From assembly GCA_002435335.1 (NCBI GenBank), contig DJMI01000102.1, positions 1,654-9,070 of the forward strand: a stretch of 7,417 nt of DNA. Reading direction: 5' to 3'. The position numbers were made by a program, and so were the translations under genes. Each line of letters begins with the position of its first letter. Within the stretch, counting starts at the first letter, position 1. A model generated the notes under the pieces. It saw nothing but the letters and a program-made list of their open reading frames with translations, was not told where the DNA came from and searched no databases. Of the stretch, positions 1-6,050 are shown piece after piece. The stretch comes from Nitrosomonas sp. UBA6494. GTDB lineage: Bacteria > Pseudomonadota > Gammaproteobacteria > Burkholderiales > Nitrosomonadaceae.

Positions 1-189
1 CACCGGATTCATGCCAACCAGCTTCAATAGCACCACGTCGCGCGCGAAACCTTGCTTTAAATGTTCTTCGATCATGGCATTGCCACCATATTTGATGACG
101 ATGGTTTTGCCGTGGAAACGTTGAATGTAAGGCAGCGCTTCAGCCAGAATTTTGGCTTTGTCTGCAGCAAAATGTGGAGCGTTGTGCAT
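1..189 (-). CDS. argB: N-acetylglutamate kinase, N-terminal part (cut by window edge)
   Basis: ArgB phosphorylates N-acetyl-L-glutamate with ATP, the second step of arginine biosynthesis, in the cytoplasm. Only the first 63 codons are visible, starting at the ATG at 189-187 and staying open to base 1. The translation begins MHNAPHFAADKAKILAEALP and contains the amino-acid-kinase motif TIVIKYGGNAM (residues 29-39), whose Lys33 and Gly35-Gly36 belong to the phosphate-binding site. DVVLLKLVGMNPV follows at residues 51-63, and in the family this leads into the glycine-rich VHGGGP segment just outside the window. The gene follows the CheW-like gene by 28 bp on the same strand, so the two may be co-transcribed. 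No strong Shine-Dalgarno is seen upstream of the ATG. The family assignment is firm; nothing can be said about the remaining three quarters of the protein. Confidence 0.93.
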   Translation of the reverse strand, partial: MHNAPHFAADKAKILAEALPYIQRFHGKTIVIKYGGNAMIEEHLKQGFARDVVLLKLVGMNPV

Positions 190-217
190 AGTTCTATCGA
201 TTATCAAAAAAATGATT

Positions 218-697
218 TTATTCGCAGGCAACCCGAAAAATTTGTTCGTCACCCAGCAATCCGATCAAGCTTAATTTTTGCCATAACCTGCCTTCCTGGT
301 CGCAATAATGACCGATAACTCCCGGAATTATTTTTTTTTGCGGCGTTTTATTCAGCTCAAACTCGGATAAGTTACGAATTCCCAGCATCTGGGAGACGAT
401 AAAGCCGCCGTATATTTTGCTATTCAGCGATACTAACAAAATTCTCGATTTCATATTGTGTGGCATCGGCTTGTTGCATAAATAAATGCTGAGATCGGTG
501 ACACCGTATAAATGTCCGCGCACGTTCGCCAAACCGGCAAACCACGGCTGTGTCAGCGGCACATGCACCAGCTTCGGGATCGCAATGACTTCGCTGACTT
601 CGGCCATCGGCACCAGGTAACGATCTTCCCCGATTGCCACTCCCAATACGGCAAGATGCACTTTGTCGGTTTTTTTTGACTTGGTATCTCCTGCCAT
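218..697 (-). CDS. CheW-domain adaptor protein, PilI-like
   Basis: This is a 159-residue protein consisting of essentially one CheW domain, the SH3-like adaptor that couples chemoreceptors to a CheA-type kinase. The family hallmark is ANVRGHLYGVTDLSIYL at residues 57-73. It matches the ANVRG-x-L-x-x-V-x-DLS pattern typical of the PilI/pilus-type CheW branch, and Arg60 is the conserved receptor/kinase-interface arginine. The preceding part, RYLVPMAEVSEVIAIPKLVHVPLT (residues 26-49, with the first beta strands), and the PWFAGL segment also fit. A role in twitching motility or pilus signalling is inferred; no pilG, pilH, pilJ or chpA gene is visible, so this copy is an orphan in the window. The chosen ATG (697-695) gives the full domain with a short lysine-rich leader; its Shine-Dalgarno is poor. 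The coding strand holds an A8 tract (670-677) and an A9 tract (331-339), which are slippage-prone. It is divergent from the BON lipoprotein gene and probably leads into argB. Confidence 0.85.
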   Translation of the reverse strand: MAGDTKSKKTDKVHLAVLGVAIGEDRYLVPMAEVSEVIAIPKLVHVPLTQPWFAGLANVRGHLYGVTDLSIYLCNKPMPHNMKSRILLVSLNSKIYGGFIVSQMLGIRNLSEFELNKTPQKKIIPGVIGHYCDQEGRLWQKLSLIGLLGDEQIFRVACE

Positions 698-809
698 TTT
701 CGTATCTATGTTCGCCGATCGCTTATTTTGCTGTGCAATTGAATTTTCGATTTACGCTTATTTTACTGTATTATCGACCATGTTTTTTGAAATCTACGGA
801 GTCGAATAG
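698..809. promoter_or_regulatory. Divergent intergenic region, probable promoters for the cheW-like and BON genes
   Basis: These 112 bp separate two divergently transcribed genes, so promoters for both directions should lie here or overlap the gene ends. For the plus direction, TATTAT at 769-774 is a fair -10 candidate, but the best -35 at normal distance (TTTCGA, 745-750, 18-bp spacer) is weak. For the minus direction, the TAAAAT complementary to 758-763 is a possible -10 without a clear -35. The weak boxes together with the paired direct repeats suggest activator-dependent or otherwise regulated transcription, but that is inference. No ORF of interest lies here. Confidence 0.4.
720..769. 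repeat. Pair of 15-bp direct repeats, candidate operator sites
   Basis: CGCTTATTTTGCTGT at 720-734 and CGCTTATTTTACTGT at 755-769 differ at one base. Their starts are 35 bp apart, a little over three helical turns. They sit in the middle of the divergent promoter region; the second copy overlaps the candidate -10 elements of both directions. Two half-conserved sites in this position look like binding sites for a regulator acting on the cheW-like gene, the BON lipoprotein gene, or both. No known consensus was recognised, and chance or a small AT-rich duplication is possible. Confidence 0.5.
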
Positions 810-1388
810 ATGGAATATCGTACTTGCTACTTGTCCACAGTGTTATTGTTTGCTCTCTTGCTAACCGGCTGTCTTCCCAGATATTCCATTGGAACCGCTG
901 CGGGTTCCGGTTCTTATATATCTGAAGATCGAAGAACCAGCGGTATGTTCATTGAGGACGAAAGTATCGAATTGAAGAGTTCGCGGCGTCTTTATCAGCA
1001 ATACGCCAATAACGTGCATGTCAATATCACCAGCTTTAACCGCATCGTGCTATTAACTGGGGAAGCGCCTTCCGAAAACGCAAAAGCCGATATCGAAAAG
1101 CTGATTATGGGTGTTGATAATGTGCGAAAAATTCACAATGAAATTACGGTGGCCGGTAACTCTTCGCTGGCTTCGCGTAGCAACGATACTTTGATTACTT
1201 CAAAGGTCAAAGCACGCTTTCTTGCTGAAAGAAAATTTCAAATCAATCACGTTAAGATCGTTACGGAAAATGGTGTTGTTTATTTGCTTGGCATGGTGAC
1301 TCATCAAGAATCTGATGATGCATCTAAAATTGCCAGTTCCACTGCAGGGGTACGTAAGGTTGTCAGAGTATTCGAATATTTAAATTAA
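810..1388 (+). CDS. BON-domain lipoprotein, DolP/YraP-like
   Basis: This is a 192-residue predicted lipoprotein. A short hydrophobic signal (residues 7-19) ends in a lipobox L18-T19-G20-C21, so Cys21 would be lipidated and the mature protein anchored to the outer (or inner) membrane facing the periplasm. Two BON domains follow, roughly residues 48-114 and 126-192. Each shows the family's pattern of a strand ending in glycine (VLLTGEAP with G84; VVYLLGMV with G161) and a late G-V-x-x-V turn (GVDNVRKI from G101; AGVRKVVRVF with G180). This double-BON lipoprotein layout is that of DolP (YraP), which helps maintain outer-membrane integrity in gammaproteobacteria; that role here is inferred. The start is well supported: GGAG at 798-801 lies 8 nt before the ATG and the lipobox falls at the right distance. 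The FAD oxidase gene begins 8 bp after the stop, so the two probably form an operon. Confidence 0.88.
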   Translation: MEYRTCYLSTVLLFALLLTGCLPRYSIGTAAGSGSYISEDRRTSGMFIEDESIELKSSRRLYQQYANNVHVNITSFNRIVLLTGEAPSENAKADIEKLIMGVDNVRKIHNEITVAGNSSLASRSNDTLITSKVKARFLAERKFQINHVKIVTENGVVYLLGMVTHQESDDASKIASSTAGVRKVVRVFEYLN

Positions 1389-1396
1389 GTAACATC

Positions 1397-2785
1397 ATGA
1401 TTTCTGGAAAGTTAACAAAGGAACTGCTCGTATTATTTTCTGCTGAGCGTTTCTTGACTGACCCGGCAGATTGCTATGCTTATGCCTACGATAATAGCCG
1501 AAAAATTTTTCCACCCGATGCCGTTTTATTTCCGTTATCAACGCAAGAAATTCAACGTGCGATTCTGCTGTGTAATCAATACAAAACGCCGCTAATCCCT
1601 CGTGGTCGCGGCACCGGAACTGCGGGGGGCAGTCTGCCTGAAAAAGGCGGAATTGCATTATCCTTAGAACGTATGTCCTCTATCTTATCAATTGATGCCG
1701 CGAATCGCGTGCTTATTGCCGAACCTGGTGTTCTTAACCAAGCCGTTCAAGACGCTGCAAAACCATTTGGTTTCTTTTGGCCACCTGATCCATCCAGTGC
1801 ACAATTTTCCTGTATCGGAGGTAATATTGCCACCAGTGCCGGTGGTCCACATGCGGTGAAATACGGAACCACACGCGATCATGTGCTTGGTCTGAAAGCT
1901 GTCACTGGAAATGGTGACATTATCGCAACCGGGTGCTACACCACCAAAGGGGTTGTTGGCTATGATTTAACTCGACTCTTGATTGGGTCAGAAGGAACCT
2001 TGGCTGTTATTACCGAAGCCACATTGAAGCTTACCGCGTTGCCTGAAACCGTAACCGGTATCACAGCACACTTTAGCAATCTTACAAGCTGTACCGAGGC
2101 GATTGTAAAAATCATGTCCCTTGCCCGCCTACCAAGTGCATTAGAATTTTTAGACGCCGGTTCGCTTAACTTGATACGCCTGCGTTATCCCGCTATGTTA
2201 CCCACTGAAAGTCAAGCCATGTTAATGATCGAGATTGACGGCTCCGATTCAGAAATTCAGAATGCTGTAAACGAGATTAGTCAGACTTGCCAAATCGTTG
2301 GTCTGATCGATGTCAAACAAGTTGACGATCTAAGTGCGCTTTGGAAGGCTCGCAAAGCGCTTTCTCCGTTATTACGTGAGATCGCCCCCAAAAAGATTAA
2401 TGAAGATGTTGTCGTTCCAGTCAGCGAACTACCAACCTTTTTAGAAGGAGTCACTCAATTATGCCAGCAATTTCAAATTAAAAACGTTAATTTTGGGCAT
2501 GCCGGAAATGGCAATATTCATGTTAACTTATTGATCGATCCCGAGATCAATCAAGAGGTTACACGAGCATTACGATGTCTTAACGGCATTTTTGATTTAG
2601 TGATTCAATTACGCGGGACTTTATCCGGCGAGCATGGCGTGGGTAGTGAGAAGCGAGCTTTTGTTACAAAAGAAATCGATGAAAGCACATTGAAACTTAT
2701 GAAAAGCATTAAGCTACTTTTCGATCCGAACAATATTCTAAATCCCGGCAAATTATTCCCAACAGATTCAAGTGACAAACCTTAA
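1397..2785 (+). CDS. FAD-linked 2-hydroxyacid oxidase/dehydrogenase, GlcD-like
   Basis: This 462-residue flavoprotein belongs to the GlcD / D-lactate dehydrogenase / D-2-hydroxyglutarate dehydrogenase family. The N-terminal PCMH-type FAD domain shows PRGRGTGTAGGSLP (residues 68-81, pyrophosphate loop), CIGGNIATSAGG (139-150) and LIGSEGTLAVITEATLKL (195-212). The C-terminal FAD-oxidase domain shows EDVVVPVSELP (336-346), GHAGNGNIH (367-375) and SGEHGVGSEKR (410-420), ending in LFDPNNILNPGKLFP (441-455). His368, His375 and Glu412 correspond to the metal and substrate-carboxylate site known in the family. It should oxidise a D-2-hydroxyacid such as glycolate or D-lactate to the 2-oxoacid, passing electrons to quinone or another acceptor; the substrate cannot be read from sequence. 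No glcE or glcF partner is adjacent, which favours a single-subunit enzyme over the three-part glycolate oxidase. The ATG follows the BON gene by 8 bp with only a weak Shine-Dalgarno, so translation may depend on coupling. Confidence 0.9.
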   Translation: MISGKLTKELLVLFSAERFLTDPADCYAYAYDNSRKIFPPDAVLFPLSTQEIQRAILLCNQYKTPLIPRGRGTGTAGGSLPEKGGIALSLERMSSILSIDAANRVLIAEPGVLNQAVQDAAKPFGFFWPPDPSSAQFSCIGGNIATSAGGPHAVKYGTTRDHVLGLKAVTGNGDIIATGCYTTKGVVGYDLTRLLIGSEGTLAVITEATLKLTALPETVTGITAHFSNLTSCTEAIVKIMSLARLPSALEFLDAGSLNLIRLRYPAMLPTESQAMLMIEIDGSDSEIQNAVNEISQTCQIVGLIDVKQVDDLSALWKARKALSPLLREIAPKKINEDVVVPVSELPTFLEGVTQLCQQFQIKNVNFGHAGNGNIHVNLLIDPEINQEVTRALRCLNGIFDLVIQLRGTLSGEHGVGSEKRAFVTKEIDESTLKLMKSIKLLFDPNNILNPGKLFPTDSSDKP

Positions 2786-2786
2786 T

Positions 2787-2837
2787 ATTTGATATGCGAT
2801 GCAAGATAAGACATTAACCTTGCATCGCATATCAAAT
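2787..2837. terminator. Perfect 19-bp inverted repeat, probable bidirectional terminator
   Basis: The arm ATTTGATATGCGATGCAAG (2787-2805) and its exact complement (2819-2837) enclose a 13-nt loop. The structure begins one base after the stop codon of the FAD oxidase gene and ends 9 bp from the stop codon of ctaB, so it sits between two convergent genes and can serve both. Neither side is followed by a proper T-run, so it is not a textbook intrinsic terminator. It may work with Rho, or mainly protect the two mRNA 3' ends from exonucleases. Confidence 0.75.
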
Positions 2838-2846
2838 TACTGTCAA

Positions 2847-3740
2847 TCAAATAAAATAATAATGATCTACCAATAGCGCAACAAACAGTAATGCCAAGTA
2901 GAGAATAGAAAATTTAAACGCTTCTTTTGCCAGTGGATCACTGTAATTGCGATAGATTGCAATTGCGTAATACATAAAAATTCCATTCAAAATGATCGAA
3001 CTGGTTAAATAAATAAGACCGCTCATTTGTGTGACATAAGGTAATGTAGTCACGACACACAGGATGATTGTATACAGCAATACATGCAGCCGCGTATATT
3101 GATCGCCATGTGTAACGGGTAGCATAGGCATACCGATCGATGCGTATTCCTTTTTACGATATAACGCCAACGCCCAGAAATGCGGTGGTGTCCAGGCAAA
3201 AATGATTAAAAATAATAACAATGCATCGCTTGAAATTTCTCCGGTTACCGCGGTCCACCCAAGTACTGGCGGCATTGCACCAGATGCACCGCCGATGACG
3301 ATGTTTTGTGGTGTCAGCGGTTTTAATATTACAGTGTAAATGATGGCATAACCGACGAATGTTCCCAGTGTTAACCACATTGTCAATTCATTGACCCAAT
3401 AATGTAATATAAAAAGTCCAGTTCCACCAACTAGCGACAAAAAAAACATTGTTTCCGGCACACTGACTTTACCGAGCGGTAATGGACGCCCTTTAGTACG
3501 CGCCATAATCGCATCTAATTTTTGCTCCACGAGACAATTTAAAGCCGCGGCCGCACCAGCTACCAATGCAATTCCAATAGTACCGAATATTAATTTATCC
3601 AATGGCACAGCACCTGGCACCGCCAAGAACATGCCAATTACCGCTGTGAATACGATTAACGAAACAACACGCGGTTTGGTCAATCGATAGAATTGATTAA
3701 TACGTGATATTGCTTCATTTAACATTACACTAGTGGACAT
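2847..3740 (-). CDS. ctaB: Haem O synthase (protohaem IX farnesyltransferase)
   Basis: CtaB (COX10, CyoE) transfers a farnesyl group from farnesyl diphosphate to haem B, giving haem O, the precursor of haem A for the aa3 oxidase. This 297-residue membrane protein of the UbiA prenyltransferase superfamily has about eight or nine hydrophobic segments. The first active-site motif is NCLVEQKLDAIMARTKGRPL (residues 68-87), with N68, E72, D76, R81-T82 and R85-P86 where the Mg-diphosphate ligands and RP signature are expected. Position 72 is Glu where many homologues have Asp. PLTPQNIVIGGASGAMPPVL (141-160) and the second polar loop YRKKEYASIGMPMLP (194-208) are also haem O synthase features and separate it from UbiA or chlorophyll/bacteriochlorophyll synthases. 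GGAG (complement of 3750-3753) stands 9 nt before the ATG, so translation starts independently. It is the last gene of the cox cluster, ending just before the inverted repeat at 2787-2837. Confidence 0.95.
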   Translation of the reverse strand: MSTSVMLNEAISRINQFYRLTKPRVVSLIVFTAVIGMFLAVPGAVPLDKLIFGTIGIALVAGAAAALNCLVEQKLDAIMARTKGRPLPLGKVSVPETMFFLSLVGGTGLFILHYWVNELTMWLTLGTFVGYAIIYTVILKPLTPQNIVIGGASGAMPPVLGWTAVTGEISSDALLLFLIIFAWTPPHFWALALYRKKEYASIGMPMLPVTHGDQYTRLHVLLYTIILCVVTTLPYVTQMSGLIYLTSSIILNGIFMYYAIAIYRNYSDPLAKEAFKFSILYLALLFVALLVDHYYFI

Positions 3741-3787
3741 CTTAATTTACTCCTGTTCCTCAATTCAAAAATCACTAATGAAAGACC

Positions 3788-4369
3788 TCAATGTTCCATT
3801 TGTGAAACTTGTAGTAATCGTTTAATATCTTTCCCCATTTTCGTGCCGTCCACCGATTCAGGGAATCGCATCATAAGATTTCCCATCGGGTCGATTAGAT
3901 ATATATATTTGGTTTGCGCATCTTTAGTTTCAATCTGATCAAGCATTTCACTGTGTTGCGCTTTGACAAAATAAGTTCCTTCAAAATCACTTAACAGTTT
4001 CGTTTCAGGATTAACATCATCATTAATCAGCCATAAACGCTCAATTCTTTGTTTCTCTTTTCCTTGCACTAACCGAACTTGGCGCATGAAATATAATTTT
4101 TTCTGACAGACTTCATTGCATGTGCCTGAATCGACATGCACCAATACCCATTTACCATGTAAATCTTTCATGCGTAAAATTGTATTGCTAACGATATTTG
4201 TACCCGCACCTGTCATTTTAACCAACGGTATCAGATCGCCATAATGTGTACTTTTCGGTTTAAAATCTGAAAAATAAAGCGCATATGATAGTACTACCGG
4301 TGACAACATCAATATGAGTAATCCGATTAGTTTGCGTCGGTTTGATTTCTTAATAGCTTCGTTTGACAT
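3788..4369 (-). CDS. SCO-like thioredoxin-fold cytochrome oxidase assembly protein
   Basis: This is a 193-residue protein with one N-terminal membrane anchor (about residues 13-33, preceded by basic residues, so the rest is periplasmic) and a SCO/thioredoxin-like domain. It has the CxxxC motif C84-NEV-C88 after the strand KWVLVHVDSGT, and the later YIYLIDPMGNLMMRF strand pair (residues 155-169) is typical of the fold. True Sco proteins carry CxxxCP and a conserved His shortly before the YLIDP strand to bind copper. Here Cys88 is followed by Gln, and Thr153 falls near the His position. A thiol oxidoreductase or assembly role for the CuA site is therefore more likely than copper delivery, as inferred from context. 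The ATG lies 20 bp inside the end of the SURF1 gene and has no Shine-Dalgarno, which points to translational coupling. ctaB follows after 47 bp. Confidence 0.82.
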   Translation of the reverse strand: MSNEAIKKSNRRKLIGLLILMLSPVVLSYALYFSDFKPKSTHYGDLIPLVKMTGAGTNIVSNTILRMKDLHGKWVLVHVDSGTCNEVCQKKLYFMRQVRLVQGKEKQRIERLWLINDDVNPETKLLSDFEGTYFVKAQHSEMLDQIETKDAQTKYIYLIDPMGNLMMRFPESVDGTKMGKDIKRLLQVSQMEH

Positions 4370-5060
4370 TCAATACAATAAATATTATTAGAGTTGTTGC
4401 TGCCAATGAGAACCACTGCATGGCGTAGCTAAAATTTTTGGTAGCACCTGAATCCGGTTTGTGCCAATCACGTATCAATCCGTCCTGTTCTGTTTTTTTT
4501 AATAAAACAAGCAACGGCTGAAATTCCAAACCCGTTATTTCTTGGTAGCGCTGCAGATTAAAATTATCCCAAACTATTCCCGGTGTTACTTGTTTTGATA
4601 ACTTAAGCGCTCTAATTTCTGGAGAAATAACCGTTCCTGTTATTTTTTTCTCGCTTTTATCCGGTATCACTTCGGGCAAAATACGTCTGTCGTCACCTAC
4701 AGGTAACCAACCGCGATTTACCGCCACAAGCAATTTACTGTTTTTTACCTTAAATGGCGTAACTATATGATAACCAGCACGCCCTTGATATATTTTATTG
4801 TCTACAAAAATGGTTAAATCATTGAGATACTCACCAAATATTTCGATTTCTCGATACTGATAATCTGATAATTTAACCGAGTGCGCCGGTAGACTCAGCG
4901 GTGGTTGCTTTGCATATTGTTCCAATAGTTCATATTGGACTTTTTTCTCATCGGCTCTTGATAACTGCCAATTGCCTAAACTTATAAACACAGCCACGAA
5001 CAGCGCTGTTATTAGAATCGTCCAGAGCTTTGGTTTAAATCGATAGCCCTCAACGATCAT
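4350..5060 (-). CDS. SURF1 family cytochrome oxidase assembly protein
   Basis: SURF1 (Shy1) proteins promote insertion of haem a into subunit I of aa3-type oxidases at the cytoplasmic membrane. This 236-residue protein has the expected hairpin topology: a transmembrane segment at about residues 11-30, a periplasmic domain, and a second segment at about 214-232. Family motifs are GNWQLSRADEKK (29-40), GYHIVTPF (96-103), VAVNRGWLP (112-120) and the C-terminal SYAMQWFSLA (211-220). Length is normal for bacterial homologues. The ATG (5060-5058) lacks a recognisable Shine-Dalgarno and stands behind a 95-bp gap with hairpins, unlike the tightly packed genes around it. An A8 tract lies in the coding strand at 4493-4500, in the KKTEQ region. 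Its last 20 bp overlap the SCO-like gene. Confidence 0.94.
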   Translation of the reverse strand: MIVEGYRFKPKLWTILITALFVAVFISLGNWQLSRADEKKVQYELLEQYAKQPPLSLPAHSVKLSDYQYREIEIFGEYLNDLTIFVDNKIYQGRAGYHIVTPFKVKNSKLLVAVNRGWLPVGDDRRILPEVIPDKSEKKITGTVISPEIRALKLSKQVTPGIVWDNFNLQRYQEITGLEFQPLLVLLKKTEQDGLIRDWHKPDSGATKNFSYAMQWFSLAATTLIIFIVLNVKRSY

Positions 5061-5079
5061 TTTATTTTAATCAAAGATT

Positions 5080-5148
5080 ATTCCAGTTCGACATCACAAG
5101 TACGCAAAAAAATCGAATCGTACTTTTATTCGCGATGCGAACTGGAAT
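5080..5148 (-). promoter_or_regulatory. Nested, partly exclusive hairpins in the coxC-SURF1 gap
   Basis: The 95-bp gap between coxC and the SURF1 gene holds an 11-bp perfect inverted repeat, ATTCCAGTTCG (5080-5090) with its complement at 5138-5148. Inside it lies a 7-bp pair AAGTACG (5098-5104) / CGTACTT (5119-5125). On the minus-strand transcript a third, 5-bp pair (5128-5132 with 5114-5118) is followed directly by U7 (5106-5112), resembling a weak intrinsic terminator. The 7-bp and 5-bp stems interleave, so they exclude each other unless a pseudoknot forms. The element could lower read-through from the structural genes into the assembly genes, or protect the coxA-coxC mRNA end. Function is inferred. 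Confidence 0.5.
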
Positions 5149-5155
5149 TTTATAA

Positions 5156-6013
5156 TTACATTAAATACACGAACACAAACAGTCCTAACCACACCACGTC
5201 CACAAAGTGCCAATACCAAGCAACACCTTCAAATCCGAAATGTTTTTCTGGAGTGAAATGGCCAGCGGCACTTCTAAACCAAATGACGATCAACATAATG
5301 GTTCCTACTGTTACATGAAAACCATGAAATCCCGTCAACATGAAGAAGGTTGAACCATATGCGCCAGAACTCAACATCAAATTGAGATCTTGATATGCAT
5401 GCATATATTCGTAAATTTGGCAGCCCAAGAATAATACACCCAGTGCAATAGTGGCTAACAACCAATTCTTCAAACCACTGCGGTTATTTGCCTTTAACGC
5501 CCAGTGCGCAAAGGTACAGGTAACCCCTGAAGTTAACAATAACATCGTATTGAATGCCGGTAATCCCCAAGCGCCCATAGGTGTGAATGGATCATGCGTC
5601 CCTGGACCTGCTGTTGGCCATTTTCCATCATACGCTGACCAGAACGAATTACCCAATACCGTGCTTTCTTCAGCTAGCCATGGTATTGATAAATTGCGCA
5701 TGTAATACAAGGCACCAAAAAAAGCACAGAAAAACATAACTTCAGTAAAGATAAACCAGCTCATTCCCCAGCGAAATGATTTATCCACTTGCGCGTCATA
5801 TTTACCACTTTCACTTTCTCGTGCAACCGTTCCAAACCATCCAAACAGCATATATACCAGAATGGCTAATCCAATCGCTAATAACCAATATCCCGTCTCC
5901 ATTTTGTTCATGGTAAGGGCAGCACCCGATCCCATAAATAAAACAGCTGTCGATCCAATTATTGGAAACGTTGATGGAGCAGGAACATAATAACTCCCAG
6001 TTTCATGACTCAT
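5156..6013 (-). CDS. coxC: Cytochrome c oxidase subunit III
   Basis: Subunit III of the aa3-type haem-copper oxidase is a seven-helix membrane protein that stabilises the proton-uptake side of subunit I. The 285-residue translation shows the family's landmarks: FTEVMFFCAFFGALYY (residues 89-104) with the conserved membrane Glu91, GLPAFNTMLLLTSGVT (150-165), GSTFFMLTGFHGFHV (220-234), and the C-terminal AWYWHFVDVVWL (265-276). An insertion of about 40 residues between the third and fourth helices, containing GPGTHDPFTP (136-145), is common in proteobacterial forms. The start has a strong Shine-Dalgarno, AAGGAGA (complement of 6018-6024), about 5-6 nt before the ATG, the best in this cluster and consistent with high expression of a structural subunit. 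It follows the DUF2970 gene by 37 bp and precedes a structured 95-bp gap. Confidence 0.97.
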   Translation of the reverse strand: MSHETGSYYVPAPSTFPIIGSTAVLFMGSGAALTMNKMETGYWLLAIGLAILVYMLFGWFGTVARESESGKYDAQVDKSFRWGMSWFIFTEVMFFCAFFGALYYMRNLSIPWLAEESTVLGNSFWSAYDGKWPTAGPGTHDPFTPMGAWGLPAFNTMLLLTSGVTCTFAHWALKANNRSGLKNWLLATIALGVLFLGCQIYEYMHAYQDLNLMLSSGAYGSTFFMLTGFHGFHVTVGTIMLIVIWFRSAAGHFTPEKHFGFEGVAWYWHFVDVVWLGLFVFVYLM

Positions 6014-6050
6014 TCTTCTCTCCTTCTACTTTCTATCTTCGATCTTAAAT

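Noticed and set aside
61..318. Open frame of 85 codons on the plus strand
   Set aside because: It runs antisense across argB and the end of the cheW-like gene, both of which have clear family motifs; its translation has no recognisable domain.
634..864. Open frame of 76 codons on the plus strand spanning the divergent intergenic region
   Set aside because: It overlaps the start of the cheW-like gene antisense and the BON gene in another frame, and its cysteine- and aromatic-rich product looks random.
1395..1882. Two minus-strand open frames (1395-1658 and 1688-1882)
   Set aside because: Both are antisense shadows of the FAD oxidase, whose motifs are continuous through this stretch.
3154..3378. 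Minus-strand open frame of 74 codons, His- and Cys-rich
   Set aside because: It is another frame within ctaB; the His/Cys content comes from out-of-frame reading of hydrophobic codons.
5393..5406. 14-bp perfect palindrome ATATGCATGCATAT
   Set aside because: It lies within coxC and encodes the conserved-looking YMHAY stretch; a short AT/GC alternating palindrome inside a coding region is most simply chance.
5274..5705. Open frames on both strands inside coxC (5274-5465 minus, 5451-5705 plus)
   Set aside because: coxC is intact and highly recognisable over the whole interval; neither product resembles a protein family.
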